A stretch of 64,000 nucleotides of DNA. Origin: a virus. The number at the start of each line of letters is the position of its first letter. The first letter of the stretch is position 1. Below, piece by piece: positions 51,410 to 60,521 of the stretch. The stretch is from positions 1 through 64,000 of the IMG/VR virus record IMGVR_UViG_3300025876_001969. One strand, written 5' to 3'. Under the pieces are notes generated by a model. The model was not told where the DNA came from. It was given only the letters and a program-made list of their open reading frames with translations, and ran no database searches. Made by a program: the position numbers and the translations under genes.

Positions 51410-52131
51410 ACCTTAAAATTATATCATTCTGCAACTATCCTTACAGAGAAATAGCCTTAAACTGGGTCAAGCACTTAGAAGCTTTGTCCATAGATAATTA
51501 CGAAGTTTTATGTCTCGATTCTGAATCTGACGAATATTTAAAATCCCACGGCTGCCACTCAAGAGTTCTAGATGAATTTAATGGTGACTGGATTTCTGGC
51601 TGCAAGCATACCATGCGCCGCACCTTGATATTTAAAAAGTACTTAGAAGAAGGTTGTGACATTATTCATTCAGACACTGATGCGCTTTGGCTCAAAAACC
51701 CTATACCTGAATTGATCGAATCAAACAGTCAAGATATTATTGTATCAACGGTTAGGCATAAAGGAGCATTCCCACCAGAGGTTCGCGAAGCTTTTGGATT
51801 TACATGCTGCATGGGCTGGATATTTTTTCGAAGCAATAAAAACACAATCAACTATCTAGATAAATTCCTTAACACTAGAGAGGTCAAGGGCTCAGATCAG
51901 AAAAACTTCAATGAATTCTTATTGAGCAATAATCCATCAATTAGCCCGCTCGACAATGGAGATGAGCTAATCATTACCAATGACTTAAACGTCTCATTGC
52001 TTGGGCTATCAAAGCCTCTAGTCAAGCGCGGCCCAATAGAAGAAGAAACATACGTCTGGCATCCAAACACAAGAAAAGAAGCCGAGCATAAAAAACAATC
52101 GTTTATAGATAGAGGACTATGGAAAATTTAA
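51406..52131 (+). CDS. Nucleotide-diphospho-sugar transferase (GT77-like)
   Basis: 241 residues from the ATG at 51406 (ATGA overlap); a further in-frame ATG lies 12 bases upstream. The sequence IIHSDTDALWLKNPIPEL near residue 88 is the D-x-D motif and following loop of the PF03407 family, whose members include alpha-galactosyl- and xylosyltransferases. CMGWIFFRSNKNTINYL and SDQKNFNEFLL are the other expected motifs. Donor unknown. Confidence 0.75.
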   Translation: MNLKIISFCNYPYREIALNWVKHLEALSIDNYEVLCLDSESDEYLKSHGCHSRVLDEFNGDWISGCKHTMRRTLIFKKYLEEGCDIIHSDTDALWLKNPIPELIESNSQDIIVSTVRHKGAFPPEVREAFGFTCCMGWIFFRSNKNTINYLDKFLNTREVKGSDQKNFNEFLLSNNPSISPLDNGDELIITNDLNVSLLGLSKPLVKRGPIEEETYVWHPNTRKEAEHKKQSFIDRGLWKI

Positions 52132-52589
52132 TCTCACATCTTGAAGGCCCGAATAAGCATATTATTAATTTAATAAACCTTGATAGCGGCGAAGTTGTCA
52201 ATTCAACAAGTAAATGGCTAAGTGATCGTTGGTTTTTGCGCGAAACAAACTTTGCAAAACATTTGACATGTGTCGAAATCAGCCCATTCAAAAACACAAA
52301 AGACTCAAACGTATTTGTCGGGAAAAAGTATTTGGGGCATAAAGTTTACAAATCTCTATCCGATTCATCAACATCTATTGACTTCTTATCAATACTTGAC
52401 CCTGACATCTCGCTTGAAGTTTTAGAGTCTATCGATTTTTCCAAGTATACAATCAAGCGTTTCTGTATAGCTATTAACCCAGTAAAAACAAAAAATTTTA
52501 AACAAAACAAAAAAGACATAGAATTATTCATGAAGGATAAAGCTAAATTTATAAAACAAAACAGAACAGAGCTTCTGTATAGTGTATAA
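52119..52589 (+). CDS. Short FkbM-methyltransferase-like protein
   Basis: 156 residues. SIDFLSILDPDISLEVLESI near residue 88 and KYTIKRFCIAINP resemble the end of FkbM-type methyltransferases, where the SAM-binding domain meets the substrate site. The N-terminal SAM loop (usually GxxxG) is not seen and the protein is short, so it may be a reduced or inactive member. It overlaps the previous gene by 13 bases. Confidence 0.45.
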   Translation: MENLISHLEGPNKHIINLINLDSGEVVNSTSKWLSDRWFLRETNFAKHLTCVEISPFKNTKDSNVFVGKKYLGHKVYKSLSDSSTSIDFLSILDPDISLEVLESIDFSKYTIKRFCIAINPVKTKNFKQNKKDIELFMKDKAKFIKQNRTELLYSV

Positions 52590-52590
52590 T
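52585..52590 (+). promoter_or_regulatory. TATAAT box before the GHKL ATPase gene
   Basis: AGTGTATAATATATC overlaps the stop of the previous gene and ends just before the ATG at 52596. It has an extended -10 look (GTG before TATAAT) but no -35. It is nearly the same as the box at 10441-10446. Confidence 0.4.
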
Positions 52591-52595
52591 ATATC

Positions 52596-54320
52596 ATGGA
52601 ACAAATAAAAATACAAACAGGAGCAAACCTTAGTCGCTTGCTTCAATCAACAGTAAACATACCTCAAGCCTTTACTGAGCTTGTAAAAAACTCGATACAA
52701 AATTTCTCTACATTTTGCCGCATTGATTTTAACGATGCATGCGCAACTATAATCGACGACGGCCAAGGCTTTGATCATGAAAAAGATGAAAACGGCATGA
52801 GTGGTTTTGAGAAATACTTTGTCTTTGGAAATTCCTACGATATGACTGGCGGTAAAGGCGTGAAGCTTGGTCAAATGGGAATAGGTGGCAAACTTGCAAA
52901 CGACAAACTCTCCAACGAGATTGATATACATTGGATCATTGAAACAAAGAATATCCACGGCAAATGCTTTATTGTTGAATACAAGCCTTCTGGCGTCGAA
53001 TTTTTGAACGATTATTCTCCTGAGCTTACTGAAATAAGCCCAGAAGAATGCTCTATACTCACAGAGTCTGGAACAAAGATAACTATTGCAACCCTAAAAG
53101 ACCATATACAAAAAGAGGGCTGGCCTTCTGGTCAAATTAAAAATGAGCTTTGCACTTTCTTTGGCTTCCTTTTGCCGCAGCTTGAAAAAGAAGGTAAGAA
53201 ATTCGACCTAATCCTTAATGGGGAAAGTTTAGACTTTTCATACAAACTTCCTGGCTCTAATATTCCTATTATTAGGCGCGAATTTGAATACGACTACTAC
53301 GGCGAAAAGCGCACCAGCAATATCGAATTTAGATTATCATTAATTTATAATCGCGGCTTAATTAAAAACCATCCATTAAAAAACATTGAAATAATATCAA
53401 AGGTTAAAATCTGCTCGCTTAACTTGTCCGACCAAGACTTACTAGAATCAACACTAGAATGGTTGGAAGAAAAAAACAAAGAAGAAATAAAAGATAAAGA
53501 TAAAATTTATGATGTGTTTAATAAGTTGATTGGTTTTATTTCTTGCGATGACCTCTCTGAAGTTATGGATAGTACTGGAATGCCAGCCAAAGATCTTTCT
53601 CATCATGGGTTAAGGAGTGACCACCCCATAACGAACCCTTTTTACGAAAGAGTTTATAAAGTTCTACTCGAGTGGATCGTTGAATATATCAAATTGAACT
53701 CCGAAGAAAAAATGAACATCCTTGACGCTCTTGCTAACGAGGTATCAAGCATGCTTGCTGAATATTTTGAAGACGAAGACTTTTCTGATTTATGGGACAC
53801 TGAAGAAGAGGAGGACGACGAAGAAGAAGAACTAACAGAAGATGAGAAAAAAGAAGAGAAAGAAAGAAAAGAGTTGGAAAAATTCGCAGAGCTCACAATT
53901 GATAAAGAATGGGTTTTTGAGCCAGAACCGGAAGAGCCAGAACCGGAAGAGCCAGAACCGGAAGATCCAGAGCCTGAAAATAATATACCTCCCCTCTGGA
54001 ATAAATACAAAAACCAAAAATTAAAACAATCAAAAAGGCTAAGGTATAGAATTATTGATTTTGGAGAGGAAGAATCTAAATCAATGTCTAAGGTTGATGA
54101 CATATCTGACTTCACCATATTAATCAACAACGGCAATCCTAAATTCAAAAGATTCTACGAAGAGAATTCTCCATTCTTATTGTCTCTTCATATTTCCGAA
54201 CTACTTATTAGAGAGATATCAATGTATAAGAATCCTTTAGCTAGGCCTACTGATCTAGACGAAGCTATTAGTGATTTCTATTCCAATAAATACACCCAAA
54301 TAAAGAAGAATAGTGAATGA
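52596..54320 (+). CDS. GHKL ATPase, MORC/Hsp90-like
   Basis: 574 residues. The Bergerat ATP fold is clear: N-box AFTELVKNSIQN (about 27-38), G1 box TIIDDGQGFD (about 51-60) and G2 box LGQMGIGGKLA (about 90-100). Residues 150-330 resemble the S5-like transducer domain of MORC or Hsp90 relatives. A Glu/Asp-rich low-complexity segment (about 400-430) and Glu-Pro repeats (about 442-461) follow, then a C-terminal domain. There is no His-kinase dimerisation helix. Such ATPases act as molecular clamps; the target here is unknown. It stands alone among glycan genes and has its own TATAAT box. Confidence 0.7.
   Translation: MEQIKIQTGANLSRLLQSTVNIPQAFTELVKNSIQNFSTFCRIDFNDACATIIDDGQGFDHEKDENGMSGFEKYFVFGNSYDMTGGKGVKLGQMGIGGKLANDKLSNEIDIHWIIETKNIHGKCFIVEYKPSGVEFLNDYSPELTEISPEECSILTESGTKITIATLKDHIQKEGWPSGQIKNELCTFFGFLLPQLEKEGKKFDLILNGESLDFSYKLPGSNIPIIRREFEYDYYGEKRTSNIEFRLSLIYNRGLIKNHPLKNIEIISKVKICSLNLSDQDLLESTLEWLEEKNKEEIKDKDKIYDVFNKLIGFISCDDLSEVMDSTGMPAKDLSHHGLRSDHPITNPFYERVYKVLLEWIVEYIKLNSEEKMNILDALANEVSSMLAEYFEDEDFSDLWDTEEEEDDEEEELTEDEKKEEKERKELEKFAELTIDKEWVFEPEPEEPEPEEPEPEDPEPENNIPPLWNKYKNQKLKQSKRLRYRIIDFGEEESKSMSKVDDISDFTILINNGNPKFKRFYEENSPFLLSLHISELLIREISMYKNPLARPTDLDEAISDFYSNKYTQIKKNSE
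53919..53978 (+). repeat. 15-bp coding repeats (EPEPE)
   Basis: Three identical in-frame GAGCCAGAACCGGAA units and a diverged fourth encode a Glu/Pro linker in the GHKL ATPase. It parallels the heptad stalk of the papain-like peptidase at 39686-39778. Confidence 0.85.
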
Positions 54321-55005
54321 TAAGGGAGTAATTTACGTTGCTGTAGACCCCAACACAGCCCCCCAAGAGAGAAAATACAACCCAGACAAGAAACAAATAC
54401 TCAAAGAATTTTTTCATTCTTTCAATTCCTTAAGGCTAACTAACCCATCTCTCTCTGCGACAGTTTTTACTGACTACAAGGAAATTCTTGACTCTTCTTT
54501 AGATTTTGAGCGAAATCAAATTAAAAATGACTTCGGCCTTAAACCTAAAGTTTTTGGCATAAAAAATTCACCCTATAAGCGTACAGTTTTTTTAGATACA
54601 GATACCGAAGTAAAAGGCTCGATAGAGCCTATTTTCTCATATCTTAATGGTAATGATCTTTGCCTTGCAAAAGAGTTTATCATTACCTCTGCTTTCAATA
54701 CTGGAGTTATTTCCTTCAAGAAGTCTTCTTTGGTTAAAGCTTTTATAGATTTTTGGTATAAATCAATGGATAATAACCATGAAAAAGTTTGCGACCAAGG
54801 CTGCTTTAATAATATCATTAAGTTCAAGCATAAAAATCCTCCTAAAAATTTAATCCATATAAAAAAAATTATCGACCCGATCTCAATTAAAATTTTAGAC
54901 AGCAAAATATGGAACCTTCGTGTTGCAGAAAAAAAACAACTTCTATCAGAGGGGTTTGATTTCAATAAGAATATAATTCTCCACATGAGAGGGTTGGCTA
55001 AATAA
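54313..55005 (+). CDS. GT-A glycosyltransferase-like protein
   Basis: 230 residues from a GTG start overlapping the ATPase stop. The strand RTVFLDTDTEVKGSIEPIFS near residue 92 carries the D-x-D metal site of GT8-like enzymes, and ITSAFNTGVISFKKSSLVKA near 131 with VCDQGCFNNII near 160 are the acceptor and 'DQ' motifs. It lacks any export signal. Substrate unknown. Adjacent to a similar small GT-A gene. Confidence 0.7.
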   Translation: MNDKGVIYVAVDPNTAPQERKYNPDKKQILKEFFHSFNSLRLTNPSLSATVFTDYKEILDSSLDFERNQIKNDFGLKPKVFGIKNSPYKRTVFLDTDTEVKGSIEPIFSYLNGNDLCLAKEFIITSAFNTGVISFKKSSLVKAFIDFWYKSMDNNHEKVCDQGCFNNIIKFKHKNPPKNLIHIKKIIDPISIKILDSKIWNLRVAEKKQLLSEGFDFNKNIILHMRGLAK

Positions 55006-55667
55006 TGAATTACGACCTTTACATATTAACTACTGCAATCGATAGGCCCGACCTGCATAATCAAACACTGCCACCCTTTTTTAAAATACTGGAAGATCAG
55101 GGTGTCAATTATAAATGGTTTATTAACTTAGATTCTCCGTTTAAAAAAACAGAAGAAGCCACAAATAACTTAAAATCTTTCAATGGAGGCTCCCAAGACT
55201 TGCATATTTCAGATAAAGCCTGTTTTTATTCGGCGGCAAAACACGTGATCAGTTCTGCGTATAATGAACTAGACAATCTTGATGGTTACGTCATGTGGCT
55301 TGAAGATGACTGGGATTTACTTATTCCCTTTAACATGCGCGAATTAATAGGTAGTGATTATGAATATATTGGCTTTCACTTTCATCACTTTTTTGAATTC
55401 TCATTTAACCCAACTATGTGGAGCAAAGATTTTTTTGTAAAAAATGTACACGAACCTTTTGCTACTTCAGAGACTTCAATTGATCCAGAGCAGCTATTAA
55501 TCAATCACCATAAAAAAACTAGATCAGAAGATTCTAGCCACCTAAAGGATGTAAACCGAATTAACTTCAACGGCGTATTTGAAGATGCTGGCAGAAAATG
55601 GGGAGAACAATATAATTTAAAAAAATGGAATAAAAACAAAACAGGAGGAAGCGTTAGTTATGCCTAA
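55005..55667 (+). CDS. Putative GT-A glycosyltransferase
   Basis: 220 residues. YDLYILTTAIDRPDLHNQTL at the N-terminus and GYVMWLEDDWDLLIPFNMRE near residue 95 (E-D-D in place of D-x-D) fit small GT-A folds; IGFHFHHFFEF follows. No standard C-terminal GT2 motif is seen. A strong ribosome-binding site (AGGAGG) inside its 3' end serves the next gene. Confidence 0.55.
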   Translation: MNYDLYILTTAIDRPDLHNQTLPPFFKILEDQGVNYKWFINLDSPFKKTEEATNNLKSFNGGSQDLHISDKACFYSAAKHVISSAYNELDNLDGYVMWLEDDWDLLIPFNMRELIGSDYEYIGFHFHHFFEFSFNPTMWSKDFFVKNVHEPFATSETSIDPEQLLINHHKKTRSEDSSHLKDVNRINFNGVFEDAGRKWGEQYNLKKWNKNKTGGSVSYA

Positions 55668-56391
55668 AGCCTCCATAATATTATCGTCCTACAATAACTT
55701 ATCCGCACTTGAGTTAAGTATTGAAAGTTTGAAACATCAAACAGAAAAAGATTTTGAAATCATTATAGCAGATGATGGCTCAACAGATGGCACAATAGAA
55801 TATTTAGAAAAAGAAGGAATACAATATTTTAGCCGCCCCAATGAAGGCTACAGGCTTGCGTATATTTGGAATCGCGGAGCCGATCTAGCAAAAGGGGATA
55901 GATTTATCTTTGGTAATTCGGATATTATATCTCACCCTAAAAGAATAGAGGAGCATTCAAAATTTAATAACTATTTAATCGCTGGCAGTTATCCATCAAT
56001 ACCAATTGATTATGTAAAATCTATAACAAAAGAAAAAATACGGCACAACTTTTGGTCGATAGATTTAATAGCGACAGAGGACAGAAGAAAGGATTACATT
56101 TCTGGGCTCAAAAAACCACAATTACATCACGGTAAAAAGATACCTCCGCGATATATGTATGGCGGCAACTGGTCTTGCCCTGCTGATATTTTTAAAAAAC
56201 TGGGAGGTCTAGATGAAGAGTTTAAAGGTTGGGGTGGAGAGGATTTTGATTTTGCCCGACGAGCTCAACTAGATGGGCATGATACCATCCTTAATACTAA
56301 TTGTATTGGGTATCATCTTGATCATGAGACGATCAATAGAGACGAAACTCGGTCAATAGGTAAAAGTTATTTCAACCAAAAATGGTCATAA
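55660..56391 (+). CDS. GT2/GT7-type glycosyltransferase
   Basis: 243 residues, with AGGAGG 11 bases before the ATG. ASIILSSYNNLSALELSIES, IIADDGSTDGTIEYL and the DxD-like FGNSDII define GT2; the C-terminal GGLDEEFKGWGGEDFDFARR is the galactosyltransferase C-domain motif (GWGGED) that binds acceptor and metal. This combination is known from chondroitin-type and capsule polymerases. It may add Gal, GalNAc or GlcNAc residues. Confidence 0.85.
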   Translation: MPKASIILSSYNNLSALELSIESLKHQTEKDFEIIIADDGSTDGTIEYLEKEGIQYFSRPNEGYRLAYIWNRGADLAKGDRFIFGNSDIISHPKRIEEHSKFNNYLIAGSYPSIPIDYVKSITKEKIRHNFWSIDLIATEDRRKDYISGLKKPQLHHGKKIPPRYMYGGNWSCPADIFKKLGGLDEEFKGWGGEDFDFARRAQLDGHDTILNTNCIGYHLDHETINRDETRSIGKSYFNQKWS

Positions 56392-57179
56392 AGCCTAAGA
56401 TAATAGATGCCTTCATGTTTAATAATGAGCTTGATATACTTAATTTCAGGCTACATGAATTAAACGATTATGTAGATAAGTTTGTTATATATGAAAACTC
56501 ATGGACTTTCAGCGGCAATAAAAAACCACTTTACTTTGAGGAGAACAAACAAATGTTTTCTAAATTTTCCGACAAGATAGTTCATATAAAAAGTAACACT
56601 CGAGGAAAAGACAACTGGAAAAGGGAATATGCCCAAAGATATGAGGTATTACTGAAAGGAGTCTCATTGCTAAACTTAAACGACGAAGATATCGTTTCTT
56701 TTTGTGATCTAGATGAAATTATAGACACAGAATTAATCACTAACTACAAAAACGAGTTACCCAAAGACACAGTCTTGCTTGTCCAGCCTCATTGGTTTAA
56801 CGTATCCTGGGATTGCTACCTAGGAGCATGGCAACATCACAGTATTATTTTCTCCTACTGGAGGGAGCTTCAAAAAAGAATGCCCCACTGGAGGGGCATG
56901 CAATGCGGTTGGCGATGGGATCATCCTAAATTCCCCCAGCCGATCAAGAAACAGGAATTATCTGGCTGGCATGCGTCTTGGTTCATGAAAACTGAAGATT
57001 TAATCGTTAAATTAAAAAGCTTCGCCCACAATGGAGAAGAATGGGTTGACGAATTGTTACAAAATATCGATATCGTTAAGTTTAGAATTAAATCAGGGCT
57101 TGACATTCAAGGCGAAAAGCAATCAGAAAAATTCGATAAAAATTATCCTGTCTTTAAAAATTATATCACCTATGACTAA
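56382..57179 (+). CDS. GT17-like N-acetylglucosaminyltransferase
   Basis: 265 residues. PKIIDAFMFNNELDILNFRL at the N-terminus, VDKFVIYENSWTFSGNKKPL, the acidic pair in VSFCDLDEIIDTEL near 108 and SGWHASWFMKTED near 198 all follow the GT17 (beta-1,4-mannosyl-glycoprotein GlcNAc-transferase, MGAT3-like) pattern. Family members add bisecting GlcNAc in animals; bacterial and viral ones are little studied. Overlaps both neighbours. Confidence 0.8.
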   Translation: MVIKPKIIDAFMFNNELDILNFRLHELNDYVDKFVIYENSWTFSGNKKPLYFEENKQMFSKFSDKIVHIKSNTRGKDNWKREYAQRYEVLLKGVSLLNLNDEDIVSFCDLDEIIDTELITNYKNELPKDTVLLVQPHWFNVSWDCYLGAWQHHSIIFSYWRELQKRMPHWRGMQCGWRWDHPKFPQPIKKQELSGWHASWFMKTEDLIVKLKSFAHNGEEWVDELLQNIDIVKFRIKSGLDIQGEKQSEKFDKNYPVFKNYITYD

Positions 57180-57801
57180 TTTAAAATTAATTTCTGTAAT
57201 TAGTTCGGGAGACAATAGATACAAATCTATTCGCGATAATTTCTTAGCCAACACATCTTCTTTTGATTCAATTATTTCCAGTGTTGAGGTTATAAATGTT
57301 GAGACAAAATCGGGGGACTGGCAAAGTCAAGGCTTCCTGGATACCGTATACAAAAAATTAGATCACACCCATCAGTTATTAAAACAAGGTCACACTGTTT
57401 TTTGCACCGACTTAGATATTTTCTACCTAAAAGATCCCATAGAATACATGCATGGATTACTTGATAATTTCGATATTGTTGGGCAAAATGATTTTGATAG
57501 GCTCTGCACGGGTTTTTATATGGTCAAATCTTCTGATTTAACAGTAGATCTTTTTGACACAACCGAGAAACTTGTTTTAGATGGTGAGCAAAGCGATCAA
57601 AATTATATCCATACTAAATTACAATCAGACAAATACTCTAGCCTAAAAGTCCACAAGCTTAATGAAGACTCTTTCCCCAATGGATATCGCTGGTATAAAT
57701 GGAATAAAAGATTAAATCCATCCATTGTTCATTACAATAGTGTAGACTCTATAGAAGGAAAGATAGACAAAATGAAACAATTCAATCACTGGCTAGTGTG
57801 A
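57172..57801 (+). CDS. Putative glycosyltransferase (DxD, GT77-like)
   Basis: 209 residues from the ATG at 57172, which overlaps the previous stop by 8 bases; a longer frame starting at 57031 would run deep into the GT17 gene and gives an unlikely N-terminus. TVFCTDLDIFYLKDPIEYMH near residue 76 is the metal site, LCTGFYMVKSSDLTVDLF near 112 the acceptor loop and GEQSDQNYIHTKL near 137 the 'DQ' motif. Substrate unknown. Confidence 0.7.
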   Translation: MTNLKLISVISSGDNRYKSIRDNFLANTSSFDSIISSVEVINVETKSGDWQSQGFLDTVYKKLDHTHQLLKQGHTVFCTDLDIFYLKDPIEYMHGLLDNFDIVGQNDFDRLCTGFYMVKSSDLTVDLFDTTEKLVLDGEQSDQNYIHTKLQSDKYSSLKVHKLNEDSFPNGYRWYKWNKRLNPSIVHYNSVDSIEGKIDKMKQFNHWLV

Positions 57802-58448
57802 AAAAAATATTTAAAATTTTCGTCTGTTGTCATAAATATATTCATAGAGTTGAAGATATAAAGGCTCGCGTCAATAAATGGAATCTTGGTGATTATTTAA
57901 TTTTTGTTGGCGGCGAAGAGGAAAAACAGTTAGAAGAAAATGTTATTCAATTAAAATGCCGTGATTTATACGAAGACCTGCCAGAAAAAATGTTTGCTAT
58001 CTATGGATATTTAGCAGATAACGGATACGCTAACAGCTATGATTACTTCTGGAAAATAGATGATGATGTTGATTTCATGCGCTGGAACGAAGGGCGCCAA
58101 GAAGCATTAGTTAACTCGCTCAACGGCCTAAACTACGCTGGATTCAAACTAAAAAGTGGAGAAGGTAAGCGTGGTTGGCATATCGGAAGAGTAAGAGAAG
58201 ACTCGCCCTGGTTCAACAAAAGATATAATGGAAGATACCCCGACTGGATGGATGGCGGCACAACATATTTCCTTAGTTCTAAAGCCTTAAACAAGTGGAA
58301 AAATTTTTATAAACTTTCAGAAATTAGAAATTACGATATATATGAAGACCTTGCAGTAGCTAAATATCTAGAAAAATGCAACATACTACCAGTAGAAATA
58401 AACCCATGGCAAGACAAACCCGTGCTAAAATTTAATATTAATAAATGA
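57798..58448 (+). CDS. GT31-like galactosyltransferase
   Basis: 216 residues from a GTG overlapping the previous stop. FWKIDDDVDFMRWNEGRQ near residue 84 is the D-D-D motif of beta-1,3-galactosyltransferases. YPDWMDGGTTYFLSSKALNK near 150 corresponds to the YPxYxxGxxYxLS motif, and IYEDLAVAKYLEKCNI near 179 to the ED-V motif. These three in order define the GT31 fold. It probably adds a beta-1,3-linked hexose. Confidence 0.8.
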   Translation: MKKIFKIFVCCHKYIHRVEDIKARVNKWNLGDYLIFVGGEEEKQLEENVIQLKCRDLYEDLPEKMFAIYGYLADNGYANSYDYFWKIDDDVDFMRWNEGRQEALVNSLNGLNYAGFKLKSGEGKRGWHIGRVREDSPWFNKRYNGRYPDWMDGGTTYFLSSKALNKWKNFYKLSEIRNYDIYEDLAVAKYLEKCNILPVEINPWQDKPVLKFNINK

Positions 58449-59221
58449 AAATCTTCAACAAAAGCAAAGAGGGGCTTTTTGGTTCCTCGATGAACTGGAT
58501 TAACGCAAGACTGCCTTATTTATATAAAAATAAGATATACCCTCATTGGGATATTAGAAACGTAAACCATGGAAACCCTTCGGACCAAGATAGGATTATC
58601 CCTCATATTATTGAGCCTAAAAAACAAAACGCAAATCCAGGTGAAACTGTAAACCTGCTAGATATAGAAAGATATCAGTATACCGACTTCAATGAGGCAA
58701 GCTTTTACTTTAATCATTATTTTGAATTGAATCAAAGCATTATTGATTTGTCTTTTGAAATTTGCAAACCTTTCGATAATTGTCTTGGTATACATTTTCG
58801 AGGCAATGATAAGTCTAGAAAGAATGACAAGGAGAATGTTCCTATAGATAATTATGCTTACATTGAAAAAATAAAACTTTTTGCTGAGCGCTATGATTTT
58901 GAAAGCGTTTTTGTTTTGTCTGATGAAGTTGCTCTAAAGGAATTTTTAAAAAATGAAATCTTAAAAATGCTTAATGTCCCTGTGTTTTTCACTAACATTG
59001 AACCAGTTTTCCATTTATCTCAAAAAACACTTGACAACAAGTTAGAATTAACAAAAAATGCTGTAGCAGAAATGCTCGTTCTTTCTCGATGCAAGTATGT
59101 ACTTAAAAATCAATCCGCATTTTCGAGTTGGGCAAAGATCATCAATCCTGAAATTAAAATGTACAGAACCAGCAAGTGCAAGCAAGACTGGTTCCCTGAT
59201 TATTATTTGCCAGAATTATGA
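58445..59221 (+). CDS. Fucosyltransferase-like protein (H-x-R-G motif)
   Basis: 258 residues. CLGIHFRGNDKSRKNDKENV near residue 113 is the GDP-fucose-binding H-x-R-G motif of O-fucosyl- and alpha-fucosyltransferases, SVFVLSDEVALKEFL near 152 matches motif II and VAEMLVLSRCKYVLKNQSAF near 210 matches the late S/D motif. It is distinct in sequence from the other fucosyltransferase-like gene at 49029. Donor GDP-fucose could come from gmd/fcl. Confidence 0.7.
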   Translation: MKIFNKSKEGLFGSSMNWINARLPYLYKNKIYPHWDIRNVNHGNPSDQDRIIPHIIEPKKQNANPGETVNLLDIERYQYTDFNEASFYFNHYFELNQSIIDLSFEICKPFDNCLGIHFRGNDKSRKNDKENVPIDNYAYIEKIKLFAERYDFESVFVLSDEVALKEFLKNEILKMLNVPVFFTNIEPVFHLSQKTLDNKLELTKNAVAEMLVLSRCKYVLKNQSAFSSWAKIINPEIKMYRTSKCKQDWFPDYYLPEL

Positions 59222-59814
59222 TTTCTCACGAGCATAAAGCCTTGTTTTTTCATATGCCCAAATGTGGGGGAACTTCCATTGAGCGCGTTTTAGCATCTTG
59301 CGGCTTTCAGAAGAGTTCTAGAGAAGCTTTTTACCAGAATCAACACTCTGTTAGTTTATTTGACCAAGCCAAAAAAAAATACGCTGATCATATTGATGAT
59401 TATTATAAATTTTCTTTTGTCCGAAATCCTTGGGACCGAATAGTTTCGGTTTGGAAAAAGCATGCTCTTCCTTTTTCTGATTCGGGAAGATTTCCAAACA
59501 TTAATGACTTCAATACTTTTATAAGAAAGTATCCATTACCCCAAAAAAATATTTTATGGCATGCGCGTTCTCAATTTTTTCAATTAAAAAACCCTTCTTT
59601 CTATAACTTTATCGGAAGGTTTGAAAATATAGAAGAGCACTTATTTTTTGCTTTGGATAGTATCGGTGTCACTAATAATATATCGCTCCCGAAATTAAAT
59701 CAATCCAGCCACAATCATTATAGTAATTATTATAACGAATATTCTGTAAAGAAAGTAGGGGAGATGTACAAAGAAGAAATTGATTATTTTGGCTATGAGT
59801 TTATTAATAAATGA
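59218..59814 (+). CDS. Carbohydrate sulfotransferase, copy 4
   Basis: 198 residues, ATGA overlap. PAPS motifs ALFFHMPKCGGTSIERVL (residues 8-25) and YKFSFVRNPWDRIVSVWKKH (about 62-81), and late motif FIGRFENIEEHLFFALDSIG. Closely parallels the genes at 49893 and 61057 in length and motif spacing. Sulfates an unknown glycan. Confidence 0.85.
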   Translation: MISHEHKALFFHMPKCGGTSIERVLASCGFQKSSREAFYQNQHSVSLFDQAKKKYADHIDDYYKFSFVRNPWDRIVSVWKKHALPFSDSGRFPNINDFNTFIRKYPLPQKNILWHARSQFFQLKNPSFYNFIGRFENIEEHLFFALDSIGVTNNISLPKLNQSSHNHYSNYYNEYSVKKVGEMYKEEIDYFGYEFINK

Positions 59815-60521
59815 AAGCGCTATGTTTTACTTTTGATCGGAATATGCCAATCCTGGAATATGTCTTATATACATACTTTAAATGTTGGCCAGATAATCCT
59901 TTTGTTTTTTACGTTCCATGGAATAATACTAAACCTGATCATTTAGTAGAAAAATACGGCTCCGACAAAATCAAGCTATTGCAGACTGATAGCAGAGTTA
60001 AGCCAACTATTCGCACTCTTTTATCAATAGCTCAGCCTAATGAATTTATATGGTGGGCGCAAGATGACAAATACATATTGGATTTTAAAAACAAACAAAT
60101 AATAAAAGACCTTTATCAATTTAACGCCTCGAATATTGGCGGCTTTATGTTTACAAAAAACGCTGACGCTGAAACTTCATATACAAATATCAAAAAAAAA
60201 TTCGGTGAGCTTGAATTAATACAAAAGAAAAATCATCACCAGATATTCCAACCACAATTGCTCAAGAAAGAGGTGATCGAATACTTATACTTGAACGACA
60301 GGCTAGAAGATCACTACCCTCTATTAAAGCTTTACCCGATAATGAACTTCAAGCCAGTCAAAGATTTATACGCCACCAGTAGTAATCAAATCAACATAGC
60401 TGAATCTCTGGACGCCGGCAAAATGACAAAAAATTTAGTGTACAATATGAGGAAGGATGGTTTTAAAATACCAAAACTACCTCAATGTGAAAAAACAATG
60501 ATATATAAGGACCAAAAATGA
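59811..60521 (+). CDS. Unknown, glycosyltransferase-like
   Basis: 236 residues. The N-terminus ALCFTFDRNMPILEYVLYTY resembles the acceptor-side start of small GT-A proteins, and FIWWAQDDKYILDFKNKQII near residue 83 has a D-D pair in the position of a DxD motif. The C-terminal half shows no known motif. It is placed by context among glycan enzymes; function not established. Confidence 0.5.
   Translation: MKALCFTFDRNMPILEYVLYTYFKCWPDNPFVFYVPWNNTKPDHLVEKYGSDKIKLLQTDSRVKPTIRTLLSIAQPNEFIWWAQDDKYILDFKNKQIIKDLYQFNASNIGGFMFTKNADAETSYTNIKKKFGELELIQKKNHHQIFQPQLLKKEVIEYLYLNDRLEDHYPLLKLYPIMNFKPVKDLYATSSNQINIAESLDAGKMTKNLVYNMRKDGFKIPKLPQCEKTMIYKDQK

Noticed and set aside
53654-54148. Long - strand frame rich in Ser/Gly opposite the GHKL ATPase
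   Set aside because: It is the mirror of the Glu/Pro and acidic repeats on the + strand, which yields long stop-free antisense frames; no start signal or sensible protein.
57031-57171. Earlier ATG for the gene ending at 57801
   Set aside because: The added residues are out-of-frame translation of the GT17 gene; the ATG at 57172 gives the usual short overlap and a normal N-terminus.
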